Shown one piece after another: positions 26,721-34,688 of a DNA stretch of 64,000 nucleotides (the first letter of the stretch is position 1; each line of letters starts with the position of its first letter). Location: NCBI RefSeq assembly GCF_036227205.1, contig NZ_CP109442.1, positions 7,812,001-7,876,000 on the forward strand, given 5' to 3'. The stretch is from Amycolatopsis sp. NBC_01480. Its GTDB lineage: Bacteria > Actinomycetota > Actinomycetes > Mycobacteriales > Pseudonocardiaceae. The notes beneath the pieces are model-generated. The model was not told the DNA's origin and searched no databases. It was given only the letters and a program-made list of their open reading frames with translations. The position numbers were made by a program, and so were the translations under genes.

Positions 26721-27137
26721 CTAGCGTGCGTCGTCCCCCCCCCGGGACCGCAACCCGTCCTCGGCGCCGGCCGGATGCTTGTCATCAGCCCGGAACACCC
26801 GGGTCGGAATGCCGGCCTGTCGCGCCAGGTCGACGGTGTGGCTGGCGCCGGCAGAGCCGTTGCGGATGAACGCGAGGCAGACGTCGGCGCCTCGGTCGAC
26901 CATCACCTTGTTACGGAGGAACCCGGCCCTCTTACCGCGGGTGGCCCACAGTGCAGGATGCCGTTCCACACGGCCGCCCCAGTGCGTCCAGCACGCCTCG
27001 CACATCATGTCCGCACCACGGGGGCTGGCGCCCGAGACCAGAATCCGGCCCGGCGCCCACACGTCAGCCAGTGCCGCGCGGATAACTGCGGGATCGTCCC
27101 AGAGCCGTGATCCGGTGATGAGAATCCGGTGCGTCAC
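26721..27137 (-). CDS. DUF2493 (YspA-like) SLOG-fold protein
   Basis: 138 aa from GTG 27137 with AGGAGG upstream; the longer frame starts inside the RBS. SLOG/Rossmann features: HRILITGSRLWDD at the N-terminus, then LVSGASPRGADMMCEACW and AGFLRNKVMVDRGADVCLAF. SLOG proteins bind nucleotide-derived ligands and some act in conflict systems; DUF2493 proteins are frequent on phages and plasmids with unknown role. A run of C at 26737-26743 lies within the last codons and is a likely spot for sequencing error. Confidence 0.8.
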   Translation of the reverse strand: MTHRILITGSRLWDDPAVIRAALADVWAPGRILVSGASPRGADMMCEACWTHWGGRVERHPALWATRGKRAGFLRNKVMVDRGADVCLAFIRNGSAGASHTVDLARQAGIPTRVFRADDKHPAGAEDGLRSRGGDDAR

Positions 27138-27197
27138 GATCGATGCCACCTCCTGAGTAACTCCGTCCCGTCGGCTGAGCGGGATGCGGTGGTCCTC

Positions 27198-27258
27198 GCT
27201 CGCTCGGCGGCTGTGCGGCCGGCGGCAGTTGGCCGGGGTGCACAGCCACCGAGCGAGC
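27198..27258 (-). terminator. Imperfect long hairpin between minus-strand genes
   Basis: GCTCGCTCGGCGGCTGTGC (27198-27216) pairs with 27240-27258 with one mismatch, with a 23-base loop. It lies after the stop at 27357 and before the DUF2493 start; terminator or attenuator. Confidence 0.5.
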
Positions 27259-27356
27259 CATGCTCACGGTGACCGCTCGGAGACGGCGGTCGATCTCATG
27301 AAGACTGGGGCTACGTCCACTATGGACGACGGTTGAGTGCGCCGTATCGCCGTCGA

Positions 27357-28328
27357 TCAACCGGATTCGCTGTCCCTGGACTGCTGCTTGTGGATCCATC
27401 GGATGATGACCCCGGCGACTTCGGCCGCGGTAGTTGCGCCTTCCGGCGCAAGCGGCCCGCCGTCGTCGTCGCCGCCTTCACGGTCGAGACTGATCCACAG
27501 CTCGGAGGTCTTTGCGATCGCGCGGGGACTGTCGTCGCGCACCATGCCGGGGCCCACGACGAGCACGTAGCTCTCGTCTTCGGGTTCCCCGCCGGCGTAG
27601 AGTGATACGTTTCCGCTTCCGGTGAAGATTGTGTCGGCGCGGACTCCTTGGTCGCGGAGAATGCGCTTGACCTGGTACAGGTCAATGTCAAAGGCGGGCC
27701 CGGTCTGTATTACGTGATCGGTATGGAACCATTCATGGTCCATATGGGACAGAATGGCGCCTGTCTTCGAGTTGGTGGCGAGGGCGCGGTGGAGGACGGA
27801 CTGGGTGCGCGCGGGAGAGCCGCCGGGGTGCCTGGCGAGGACGTCCAGCAGGATCTGCTCGACTTGCTCGTACCGCTGGCCATACCAGCGCTGCGAGTAC
27901 GGCGAGAGACCGGTCGTCGTCATGGTGGCGTAGATTTCGCGGATCGCGGACAGCAGCGGCTCGGCGACGAGGAGAACGGTCTCGCGTTCTGCGTCGGCCA
28001 TGATCTGAGCCTGGTTTTGAGCTGATTCGGGAGCGGCCAGGTACTCGAGGAGCGAGCAGCCCAGCCACGTCGCCGCGACTACAGCCGAGGGCGGCGCGGC
28101 CGAGTGGCCGGCTTCGTACCACCCTTCATACAGATCGAACTCGAGCCGGTACACACCTCTCGCGCTGGCGTCCCGCAGGCGGACGGTCTTCTGGTCGACC
28201 CGCACCACGGGACCCACGTGGGGAAGGCCCGCGGGGTCCCGTAAGGCGGCGCCCATCTCCTCGCGGGTGCGCTCGTCCCACACTTGTGCCGGGCTGTCGG
28301 GATCGCGTCGTACGTACTTTGCCGGCAT
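27357..28328 (-). CDS. Hypothetical protein
   Basis: 323 aa from ATG 28328 with AAAGG upstream; the much longer upstream extension lacks coding bias. A strand-rich N-terminal part (QKTVRLRDASARGVYRLEFD), a helical centre and a second alpha/beta part (FDIDLYQVKRILRDQGVRAD, ESYVLVVGPGMVRDD). Acidic C-terminus. No family recognised; part of the minus-strand backbone between DprA and DUF2493. Confidence 0.7.
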   Translation of the reverse strand: MPAKYVRRDPDSPAQVWDERTREEMGAALRDPAGLPHVGPVVRVDQKTVRLRDASARGVYRLEFDLYEGWYEAGHSAAPPSAVVAATWLGCSLLEYLAAPESAQNQAQIMADAERETVLLVAEPLLSAIREIYATMTTTGLSPYSQRWYGQRYEQVEQILLDVLARHPGGSPARTQSVLHRALATNSKTGAILSHMDHEWFHTDHVIQTGPAFDIDLYQVKRILRDQGVRADTIFTGSGNVSLYAGGEPEDESYVLVVGPGMVRDDSPRAIAKTSELWISLDREGGDDDGGPLAPEGATTAAEVAGVIIRWIHKQQSRDSESG

Positions 28329-28468
28329 GGCTTGACCTTTCTTGTCGGAAGGTGTCCAGATGAGGGAGAAGGGATTCTGTGGTGGCGATTGCCGATGGTC
28401 TGCGGGACGTCCCCGTTTGCGCCGGGTGGACACCGGCAACGGATGGCTGCCCGGCGAAACGGGAGCGG

Positions 28469-28996
28469 TCACCAGATGCCGGGGAGACTCCAGCTGATGG
28501 AGCGAACCCGGAGCGGAGCGCACTGCGCATACGACGCGGCGAGGTTGCCGTGATCGACAATCACGTCGTAGCCGGCCACCCATACCGCGAACCACGGCTC
28601 CGCAGGCGCGCCTTGCCGTGCGGCAGCGTCCGGCCCTGATACCTGACCGGGTTCGAGCGGCCGCGGTGAGGCTCGGTAGTGATCCATCCTTCCCACCACC
28701 ATGGGGCAGGCCTTCATGGTGTAGGCGGCGCACTGCGGATGCAGGCCCGGCTCGCTGGTGCAGCGTCGCGGCAGGTCGGACTGCCGTAGCAGCAACACAA
28801 TCCGGCCATCGAGAGGCTTTCCGCAGACGCCGCAGCGGCGGCGGGTGAGTGCGCTGTTCATGCGGTCGCGGTCCACGGTGCCGAACAGGTGCCGGCCGTT
28901 GGCTGTGCGCGGCGTGATCCAGGGGACCGCCATCCCGCCACTCACGGGCAGATGCGCAAGCCATACGGGCAACGGAGGCTGGCTCGGTGAGGACAT
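28469..28996 (-). CDS. Zinc-ribbon-like hypothetical protein
   Basis: 175 aa from ATG 28996 (AAGGAA upstream). Residues 60-100 contain CGVCGKPL and GLHPQCAAYTMKACP, giving Cys and His ligands for a zinc ribbon. Such small metal-binding proteins are common in actinobacterial plasmids and phages, with no assigned function. The C-terminal third is strand-rich (EPWFAVWVAGYDVIVDHGN). Confidence 0.7.
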   Translation of the reverse strand: MSSPSQPPLPVWLAHLPVSGGMAVPWITPRTANGRHLFGTVDRDRMNSALTRRRCGVCGKPLDGRIVLLLRQSDLPRRCTSEPGLHPQCAAYTMKACPMVVGRMDHYRASPRPLEPGQVSGPDAAARQGAPAEPWFAVWVAGYDVIVDHGNLAASYAQCAPLRVRSISWSLPGIW

Positions 28997-29099
28997 TCTG
29001 GATTCCTTACGTGATAGGGGATGCGGGCTGCGGCGTCTCACTTCGTGGGGGCGATACGCTGCACGGGCTCTCCGAGAGCCATGGGGCCGGCGCGAAGGA

Positions 29100-30029
29100 T
29101 CAGCGGTCCGTTCGGCCGGAGCTGCGCTCGATGTTCTGCTCGACGTCGGCGGCATTGATGACGAGCGTTGCCGTGCCGTCGACGATCAGGTGGTGGCACC
29201 CGTTGGATCGGCCCGACGTCACCGGCCCGGGCATGGCCATGACAGGACGCCCGATCTTGTGCGCCAAGCGAGCCGTACTGATGACGGCGGTGCGGGGGAC
29301 CGCTTCGACGATCACCACGGCGGAGGTCGATGCGACGATCAACCGGTCGCGGGCCTCGGTGCCGCGCTTGCTGGGCGGGGTGGAGAATCCGAACTCGCTG
29401 ACGAGGACACCGTTTTCGGCGATCCGTTCGAACAGGTTCTCGTGCTGTACGGGATGGGTGTGGTCGAGACCGTGCCCGAGCACGGCGACCGTGCGTGCAT
29501 CGGGTTGGGCGAGGGCGCCTCGCTGAGCTGCGCCGGCGACGCCGAGCGAGCCACCGTTCCAGATAGCCCAGCCTCTCGCGGCGAGTTCGTGTCCGAGGTC
29601 GGCCGCGTTGTGTTCCCCGTAGGCCGTCGCAGCGCGTGCGCCGAGGACGGCGATCGCCCCAGAGGCGAGGGTGTCGAGTCGGCCAGTGCCGCGGACCCAC
29701 AGTGCCAGGGGTGCGACCGCGCTGGTCGCCGTCGCGTCTTCTACACCCGTGGCGGCCTGCTCGGGATACGGCCACTCATCGTGCCCTGGCCTGACGAGCC
29801 GCGCACCCAGTTCGGCCGCACGGGCTACGTCGTAGGCGACGGCCTCCCAGTCACCGCAGGTGTCGTGGAATTCAGCGAGGACGTCGTCGGGCAGGGTTCC
29901 GTTGCCGTGGCGGTGGATCACCTCGATCGGACCGACTTCGGCGGCCAGGCGGACGGTGTTCGGCGCGGGCGGCCGACAAGCGCGCAGCAGGTAGGCCCAG
30001 GCATGGTCGAGCGTGCGGGGTGTGTTCAC
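29100..30029 (-). CDS. dprA: DprA/Smf-like DNA-processing protein
   Basis: 309 aa from GTG 30029 with CAGGAG upstream. The Rossmann fold of DprA is clear: AIAVLGARAATAYGEHNAAD, ELAARGWAIWNGGSLGVAGA, RTVAVLGHGLDHTHPVQHEN, LVSEFGFSTPPSKRGTEARD and VMAMPGPVTSGRSNGCHHLI. DprA loads RecA on incoming single strands. The usual SG-x-A-x-GID segment is NGGSLGV here, a marked change in the nucleotide- or ssDNA-binding loop. On a conjugative element it may manage strands entering a recipient, or act as a conflict-system relative. Confidence 0.88.
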   Translation of the reverse strand: MNTPRTLDHAWAYLLRACRPPAPNTVRLAAEVGPIEVIHRHGNGTLPDDVLAEFHDTCGDWEAVAYDVARAAELGARLVRPGHDEWPYPEQAATGVEDATATSAVAPLALWVRGTGRLDTLASGAIAVLGARAATAYGEHNAADLGHELAARGWAIWNGGSLGVAGAAQRGALAQPDARTVAVLGHGLDHTHPVQHENLFERIAENGVLVSEFGFSTPPSKRGTEARDRLIVASTSAVVIVEAVPRTAVISTARLAHKIGRPVMAMPGPVTSGRSNGCHHLIVDGTATLVINAADVEQNIERSSGRTDR

Positions 30030-30084
30030 GAGGGGCTCCTGTCGGATCGTGCGTTCCTGCCGCGGCGGCAGGCGCGCACGGAGG

Positions 30085-30148
30085 AGCCCGCTCCGGGGCA
30101 GCCGGCAGCCGCACCCGATCCGAGGGACCGGCTGCCCCGGAGTGGGCT
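30085..30148 (-). terminator. Long hairpin between LuxR-type gene and dprA
   Basis: AGCCCGCTCCGGGGCAGCCG (from 30085) pairs with 30128-30148, 21 bp with one mismatch. It touches the stop codon of the HTH gene and precedes the dprA start. Confidence 0.65.
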
Positions 30149-30428
30149 AACCTGAGCGCCGCTTGCCGCCGCGCGGGGACGCCTCCCGATAGCCTGTCGG
30201 CAGGCCCCGCGGTTTGTGCCCCGGCTGGAAGATGCCGGTGTGGTAAGCGATTGCGACCGCGTGCGCACGGTTGCGGGCGCCGAGCTTCTTCGAGATGTGG
30301 TGCAGGTGCGTGCGTACGGTCTCGATCGAGACGAACATCTTCACGGCAATTTCGGGGTTTGACATGCCCCGGGCGACTTCAACCAAGATCTCGAGTTCGC
30401 GGGGCGTGAGAGCGCGGGGCTTCTTCAT
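30147..30428 (-). CDS. Stand-alone LuxR-type HTH regulator
   Basis: 93 aa from ATG 30428, with AAGGGG upstream and overlap with the previous gene (ATGA). A complete GerE/LuxR DNA-binding domain (LTPRELEILVEVARGMSNPE, VSIETVRTHLHHISKKLGAR) but no receiver or sensor domain. The basic tail is unstructured. Translation is coupled to a methyltransferase-like protein, which suggests the pair acts together, perhaps on plasmid promoters. Confidence 0.88.
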   Translation of the reverse strand: MKKPRALTPRELEILVEVARGMSNPEIAVKMFVSIETVRTHLHHISKKLGARNRAHAVAIAYHTGIFQPGHKPRGLPTGYREASPRGGKRRSG

Positions 30429-31285
30429 CCGCGATTCCCCTTGCGGCCGCTCGCTGTGTGCCTGGCGCGCCCTCCGGGGCGAACCATCCAGACGACAACT
30501 GCGCGAAGCGAGGTCGAATTTCCTTTTGACCGCAAGGCCCGGTGCGCGCCGTAGCGCGCGGCCATCGCGTACAACTCGCGGCGTTCCGCGTCGGCCACGT
30601 CGAGCACGAGCATGATGACCCGTCCTCCGGGAACCACGTGCTCCCACAGCTGCCGCACCAGGTCGGTCGATGACACGCCGTGCTTCACCAGTGCGAGGGC
30701 TTCGTCGAAGGGGGCAGGACGCGTTCCGAGCAACGCCGTGAGCGTGCCCGGAAACACGCGCAACCGGGGATCAGCGGGCATCGCGGACCGGGGCCGGTGC
30801 TTCGGTGCCGTTGTGGTCACCCTGATGTGCTCGCCGCCGAGGTCGAGCGCGGCGCGCACCAGGGCGCCGTCGTCGATCTCCGCCATCAGAACCCGCAACG
30901 GTCCCTCCGTCACCGGAATGCTGCTGTAGCCGGCAACAGCGGCCAGAGCCAGGTGGTCTTGGCAGCCGCGTGCGTGAGGCGATACCGGCAGGGCGCCAAC
31001 CATGGCCTGGAGGATGGCGGCAGTGGGGTCGTTGTCGAACACGAAACCTTTCCGCCACGAACTCCACCGGCCGCCCACGGCGACCAGCATCGTCTTGACG
31101 ACGTGCAGCTCTTCGGTGGACATGTTGTCAGGCAAGCGAATCAGGCGCTTTCGCTTGCCGAGGACAGAGGCGTGCTCGACGCGGAGGCGTCGCCCGCCGA
31201 TCATGATCTCGTTGCTGCGGCGACCGACTGCCGGGAGCCGGAATGTGGTGCGCCATCGTGCACGGCGAGGATGCGGGTTGGCCAT
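30425..31285 (-). CDS. Methyltransferase-like plasmid protein, degenerate
   Basis: 286 aa from ATG 31285, preceded by CAGGAAGG. A wing-like N-terminal part (RLIRLPDNMSTEELHVVKTM, GGRWSSWRKGFVFDND) is known from plasmid-borne methyltransferase-like proteins. The C-terminal Rossmann-like part keeps strands LRVLMAEIDD and PGGRVIMLVLDVADAERREL, but I see no intact glycine-rich SAM loop or NPPY/DPPY motif. Activity is therefore doubtful. Its stop overlaps the LuxR-type gene. Confidence 0.6.
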   Translation of the reverse strand: MANPHPRRARWRTTFRLPAVGRRSNEIMIGGRRLRVEHASVLGKRKRLIRLPDNMSTEELHVVKTMLVAVGGRWSSWRKGFVFDNDPTAAILQAMVGALPVSPHARGCQDHLALAAVAGYSSIPVTEGPLRVLMAEIDDGALVRAALDLGGEHIRVTTTAPKHRPRSAMPADPRLRVFPGTLTALLGTRPAPFDEALALVKHGVSSTDLVRQLWEHVVPGGRVIMLVLDVADAERRELYAMAARYGAHRALRSKGNSTSLRAVVVWMVRPGGRARHTASGRKGNRG

Positions 31286-31837
31286 CGGAGTGCCTTCCTG
31301 AGCCGGGGCGTGGACGGCCTCCGCCCGGGCATGCCCGCCGGCTCCGTGTGCAAGCCCGCCGTTGCGGCGTGGCGCACCGGCCACGAGCAGCGGGCTTGCG
31401 CACGGAGGCGGGCCTGCTTGGCTGATCGGCCTGCGACCCGGCAGAGGAAGGACCACTCAGGCCGTCGACAACGCGGAGATACATCCTCCATGAAGGAAGA
31501 GAAGATGTATCACCGTGTTGACGTTGCCTCGTTTTTCGGGCAGGGTGGGCCCCAGAAGGAACCCGGGCGTGATCCAGACGGGAGTGATCGCACCCGGTCC
31601 TTCCGGGCAGCGGCCCCGCAACAACCCCCTCGCGGGAAGCTGCGGTCCGGTCCGGGAGACGGTTGTCGGGGAGGGCGCCGTCTCCCGGACGCCGGCCCGC
31701 GTTCGCGCGGGCTGTCGTTCGGCGTTCTACCCGCGCGTGATCGTCACGTTCGTGGCCGCCCTCCCGCTGTTCCTCGGCCCAGTCCGGCGTGAACCGGCCG
31801 GAATCTGTGCGCCGCGGACGACGAAGGGAATGTCACC
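31286..31837. other. Gene-free region with several hairpins
   Basis: No convincing coding frame. Hairpins: CTCCGTGTGCAAGCCCGC (31342-31359) with 31390-31407, one mismatch; GTCCGGGAGACGG (31650-31662) with 31678-31690, perfect. CCGGCGTGAACCGGCCGG at 31784-31801 repeats the motif seen upstream of ssb. It separates the minus-strand backbone from the plus-strand accessory genes and probably carries divergent promoters. Confidence 0.5.
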
Positions 31838-32173
31838 ATGACCACCACATCCGACCTGTCCGCGCCGTCGCGCCGGAGCCGGTCGATCTGGACCTCGCTT
31901 GCCGTCGGTGCTTTGGGCGTTGCGGCGTCGATCGCGTTTGCCGCGCCGGCGAACGCCGCCCCGGCAACCACCGGCGGAGGCACGGAGACCGGCGCGTCGT
32001 CGGGCGGGGGCGCCCTGTCGGCTCCGGCCGCAGTCACTCCGTACGGAACACGCATCGGCGGGTTCGGCGTATCCCCGTACGGTTCGGCGGGCGATCGCAG
32101 TGACGGCACAGCACTGACCACTGTGGACAGCTACATGTCCGGTCAGCCAGACGCGCACGTCGCCGGCTCTTAA
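31838..32173 (+). CDS. Small secreted protein
   Basis: 111 aa, GAAGGGA before ATG 31838. The signal peptide has a basic start, a hydrophobic core (WTSLAVGALGVAASIAFAA) and cleavage after ANA near residue 40. The mature part is short, Gly/Ser-rich and of low complexity (TGGGTETGASSGGGALS, TPYGTRIGGFGVSPYG). No known family; a surface or exported peptide. Confidence 0.75.
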   Translation: MTTTSDLSAPSRRSRSIWTSLAVGALGVAASIAFAAPANAAPATTGGGTETGASSGGGALSAPAAVTPYGTRIGGFGVSPYGSAGDRSDGTALTTVDSYMSGQPDAHVAGS

Positions 32174-32214
32174 CGCTGGCCCCTTGAGTACGCCTCGCGT
32201 GCCCGTGAACACCT

Positions 32215-32340
32215 GAGGGGCGAGCCACCCTCGGAATCCTCTCTCTGCTCGCCCCTCGGGTCCGAGGGGCGCACTGTGTCGCCGGCCTTGGAAAGAGCAG
32301 GTCGATCGGCCGCCGTCGAGGAATCGACGGCGGCCGATCG
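32215..32340 (+). terminator. Two hairpins between secreted-protein gene and cupin
   Basis: GAGGGGCGAG (32215-32224) pairs with 32248-32257, and a perfect 17-bp stem CGATCGGCCGCCGTCGA (32303-32319) with a GGAA loop pairs with 32324-32340. The second is a strong candidate for the terminator of the secreted-protein gene. Confidence 0.65.
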
Positions 32341-32391
32341 GCCCGTGCTGCCTTACCCAGTCGTCCTCCCCGTGAATGAACGGGAGTCCTC

Positions 32392-32883
32392 ATGTCGACC
32401 GACACGGCACGGAAGCCGACGTGCGTCCGGATTGATCACACCGCCCGCGGATCATCCGTTCAAGGGCAAGCGCTGACGCCGATCGTGCACTCGGGAACCG
32501 CGCCCGGCACAAGGCTTTCGAGCTACATCGTCGCGATGCCGCCCGGTCATCTGAGCCTCGCCCACGTCCACCGCCACAGCGACGTCCTCGTGCAGATCCT
32601 GCGCGGATGGGCCGCGACGCTGTGGGGCGAGGAGATGGAGCCGATCCCGCACGGCGCCGGCGACCAGGTCGTGATCCCGGCGGGCATTCCGCACGCGGCC
32701 CTGAACCTCTCCCGGAATGCGATAGTCGTCGCCCTGGAGGTCCGGACCGACCCGCATGCCAACCGCGACGTCGAACTCCTGCCCGATCTCGACCCGGTGG
32801 CCGCGGCGCAGGTTCAGACCTTGCAGGCTGAACACCTCGACCGGGTCAAGCAGGCCGTGGCGCAGGGCAGGATGTCATGGTGA
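32392..32883 (+). CDS. Cupin-domain protein
   Basis: 163 aa from ATG 32392 (GGGAG upstream). A single cupin fold with both metal motifs: HVHRHSDVLVQILRGWAATL and DQVVIPAGIPHAALNLS. Small cupins of this type are isomerases, oxygenases or sensors of small molecules. It overlaps by a few bases the start of an aminotransferase-like gene, so a small-molecule pathway was probably encoded here before the IS insertion. Confidence 0.85.
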   Translation: MSTDTARKPTCVRIDHTARGSSVQGQALTPIVHSGTAPGTRLSSYIVAMPPGHLSLAHVHRHSDVLVQILRGWAATLWGEEMEPIPHGAGDQVVIPAGIPHAALNLSRNAIVVALEVRTDPHANRDVELLPDLDPVAAAQVQTLQAEHLDRVKQAVAQGRMSW

Positions 32884-33062
32884 CGACGCGGGAGGTCCTG
32901 GCCTACGTTCCGGGGCGCGTCGACACGGTGACGCTCTCGACCAACGAACTGGCCGGCGGCCCGCTGTCGGTAGCGGCCGCGGCAGTGCAGGAATCCGCAC
33001 GTTCGATCCACCGCTATCCGGACACGACGGCCGCCGTTCTGACCGAGGCCATCGCCCGCCAC
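32877..33062 (+). pseudogene. HisC-like aminotransferase, cut after 62 codons by IS3
   Basis: ATG 32877 opens TREVLAYVPGRVDTVTLSTN, ELAGGPL and SIHRYPDTTAAVLTEAIARH, matching the N-terminal 60 residues of class I/II PLP aminotransferases of the histidinol-phosphate type. The stop TGA is the first three bases of the IS3 element. The rest of the gene, including the PLP lysine, is absent beyond the element, so it is non-functional. Confidence 0.75.
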
Positions 33063-33125
33063 TGAGGTTCCCCCTTCGGGCCGGACACTCTGAGCCCAGA
33101 CAGTGGTCTGGGGAAGGATGTCCTG

Positions 33126-33413
33126 GTGCCACGTCCGTCGAAGTATCCCGAGCAGTTCCGCAAGGACGCAGTCGAGTTGGTCCGCAACTCTGATCGTCCG
33201 CTGCGCCAGGTCGCCCGCGACCTGGGCGTGAACCACGAGACCCTGCGCAACTGGGTCAAGACCGCCGAGAAGCAGGCCGGGCAACCGTCCGCTGTGTCGG
33301 GCGCCGATCAGGACGAGCTGCGGACACTGCGTAAGCGGGTGGCGGAACTGGAGGTGGAGAAGGAGATTCTGCGGAAAGCGGCCGCCTATTTCGCGAAGGA
33401 GATGGGTCGTTGA
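33126..33413 (+). CDS. IS3-family transposase OrfA (copy 1)
   Basis: 95 aa. The HTH region (FRKDAVELVRNSDRPLRQVA, DLGVNHETLRNWVKTAE) recognises the IS ends, followed by a leucine-zipper coiled coil (LRTLRKRVAELEVEKEIL). Its TGA overlaps the OrfB TTG start. Protein identical to the OrfA of copy 2. Confidence 0.93.
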   Translation: MPRPSKYPEQFRKDAVELVRNSDRPLRQVARDLGVNHETLRNWVKTAEKQAGQPSAVSGADQDELRTLRKRVAELEVEKEILRKAAAYFAKEMGR

Positions 33414-34294
33414 CCTGCAGCTACCGGTTCATCTCCGAACACCGCGCCAGCTTCGCTGTCGCACTGCTGTGCCGGGTCCTGGGTGTCCGCCGCCCCGGGT
33501 TCTACGAATGGATCGCAGCCGCCCCTGTCAGGGCCGCGCACGCCGCGACCGAGGAGGAACTGGCCACCGAGATCGCCGAGGTCCACACCGAGCACCGTGG
33601 GCGCTACGGCTGCCCGCGGGTCACCGTCGAACTGCGCCGCCGGGGCCGGGTGGTCAACCACAAACGCGTTGAACGGATCATGCGCCAGCGCCGGATCGTC
33701 GGGCTGACCCGCCGGCGCCGCCGGTCCCTGACCAAGCAGGACACGACCGCCGCACCGGCACCAGACCTGATCAGCCGGGACTTCACCGCCGACGCTCCCG
33801 GCGAGCGGTTCGTCGGCGACATCACCTACCTGCCCACCCAGGAAGGATGGTTGTATCTGGCGACCGTGCTGGACCTGCATACCCGGGAAGCGGCCGGTCA
33901 CGCGATGGCTGAGCACATGCGTGCCGAGTTGGTATGCGATGCGGTCGATCTCGCCGTGGGACGTGGTCTGACCAGTGCTGATGCGATCTTCCACTCCGAT
34001 CGTGGTTCCCAGTACACCTCCTCGACCTTCCGCGCCGCACTCACGGCGGCGGGTATGCGGCCGTCGATGGGGCGGGTCGGGTCGTGCTACGACAACGCCG
34101 TCGCCGAGTCGTTCTTCGCGACCCTCAAAACCGAGATCGGGACCCAGGTCTGGGCCACCCGCGACGACGCCCGCCGGGCAGTGTTCGCCTACCTCAGCTA
34201 CTACAACCACGACCGTCTACATTCGACACTCGGATACCGAACACCCCACGAAACCCGCATCAGCTATCGTCAACCTATCGCCCTCGCGGCATAA
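33410..34294 (+). CDS. IS3-family transposase OrfB (copy 1)
   Basis: 294 aa from TTG 33410, or made as an OrfAB fusion by frameshifting. The integrase core has the DDE residues: Asp in FVGDITYLP, Asp in IFHSDRGSQYTS, Glu in DNAVAESFFATLKTE. HTH_21 and the C-terminal LSYYNHDRLHSTLGYRTP motif are complete. Identical to OrfB of copy 2, so recent transposition or recombination between them is likely. Confidence 0.95.
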   Translation: MTCSYRFISEHRASFAVALLCRVLGVRRPGFYEWIAAAPVRAAHAATEEELATEIAEVHTEHRGRYGCPRVTVELRRRGRVVNHKRVERIMRQRRIVGLTRRRRRSLTKQDTTAAPAPDLISRDFTADAPGERFVGDITYLPTQEGWLYLATVLDLHTREAAGHAMAEHMRAELVCDAVDLAVGRGLTSADAIFHSDRGSQYTSSTFRAALTAAGMRPSMGRVGSCYDNAVAESFFATLKTEIGTQVWATRDDARRAVFAYLSYYNHDRLHSTLGYRTPHETRISYRQPIALAA

Positions 34295-34583
34295 AACCCC
34301 GGTGTCCGGATCCCGGGGGGAACCTCAGTTGCACCAAACTCAACATTGTGGCGCCGCGCTCGCTGACAGGAGCGCCCTGACAACGCTTTCCTACGGACTC
34401 TGCCACGACCTCGCGATCCGCCTTCGACGAGCACGGTACCGACCTCTCGAAGCCGATCGACTACGACGAGCAGCATCGCACGCTGAACGTCTCTGAGCTG
34501 CGCATATACTTTCCAATTGCGTGTTGTGGCCGATGCAACTCTGCTCGGTCTCGGCTTGACAGGCGACGCCGCACAGACCTTAA

Positions 34584-34599
34584 TCAAACGTAAGTTCGA
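34584..34599. promoter_or_regulatory. LexA (SOS) box upstream of imuA'
   Basis: TCAAACGTAAGTTCGA matches the actinobacterial LexA consensus TCGAAC-N4-GTTCGA with one mismatch. It lies 90 bp before the imuA' start. The 250 bp between the IS3 end (34327) and this box show no gene. Confidence 0.75.
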
Positions 34600-34688
34600 T
34601 TAAGGTGCCGTCTCCCCGCGGTGCGCTGAGGCTGTCCACGCGTGTTCCAGCGGATGGCTCTCCGGCGTGACGCGGGTTGGAGGCGGCT

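Larger units (their letters stand above)
33063..34327. mobile_element. IS3-family element, copy 1
   Basis: 1265 bp from TGAGGTTCCCCC to its complement. Terminal repeats are imperfect (TGAGGTTCCCCCTTCGGGCC left, TGAGGTTCCCCCCGGGATCC right, read inward). It encodes OrfA and OrfB. The flanks are CAC and GTT, so there is no target duplication, unlike the inverted identical-length copy at 62062-63326; DNA next to one end has been lost or rearranged. Confidence 0.92.

Noticed and set aside
30680..31792. A long plus-strand frame over the methyltransferase-like gene
   Set aside because: Antisense shadow; its downstream part in the intergenic region has low third-position GC.
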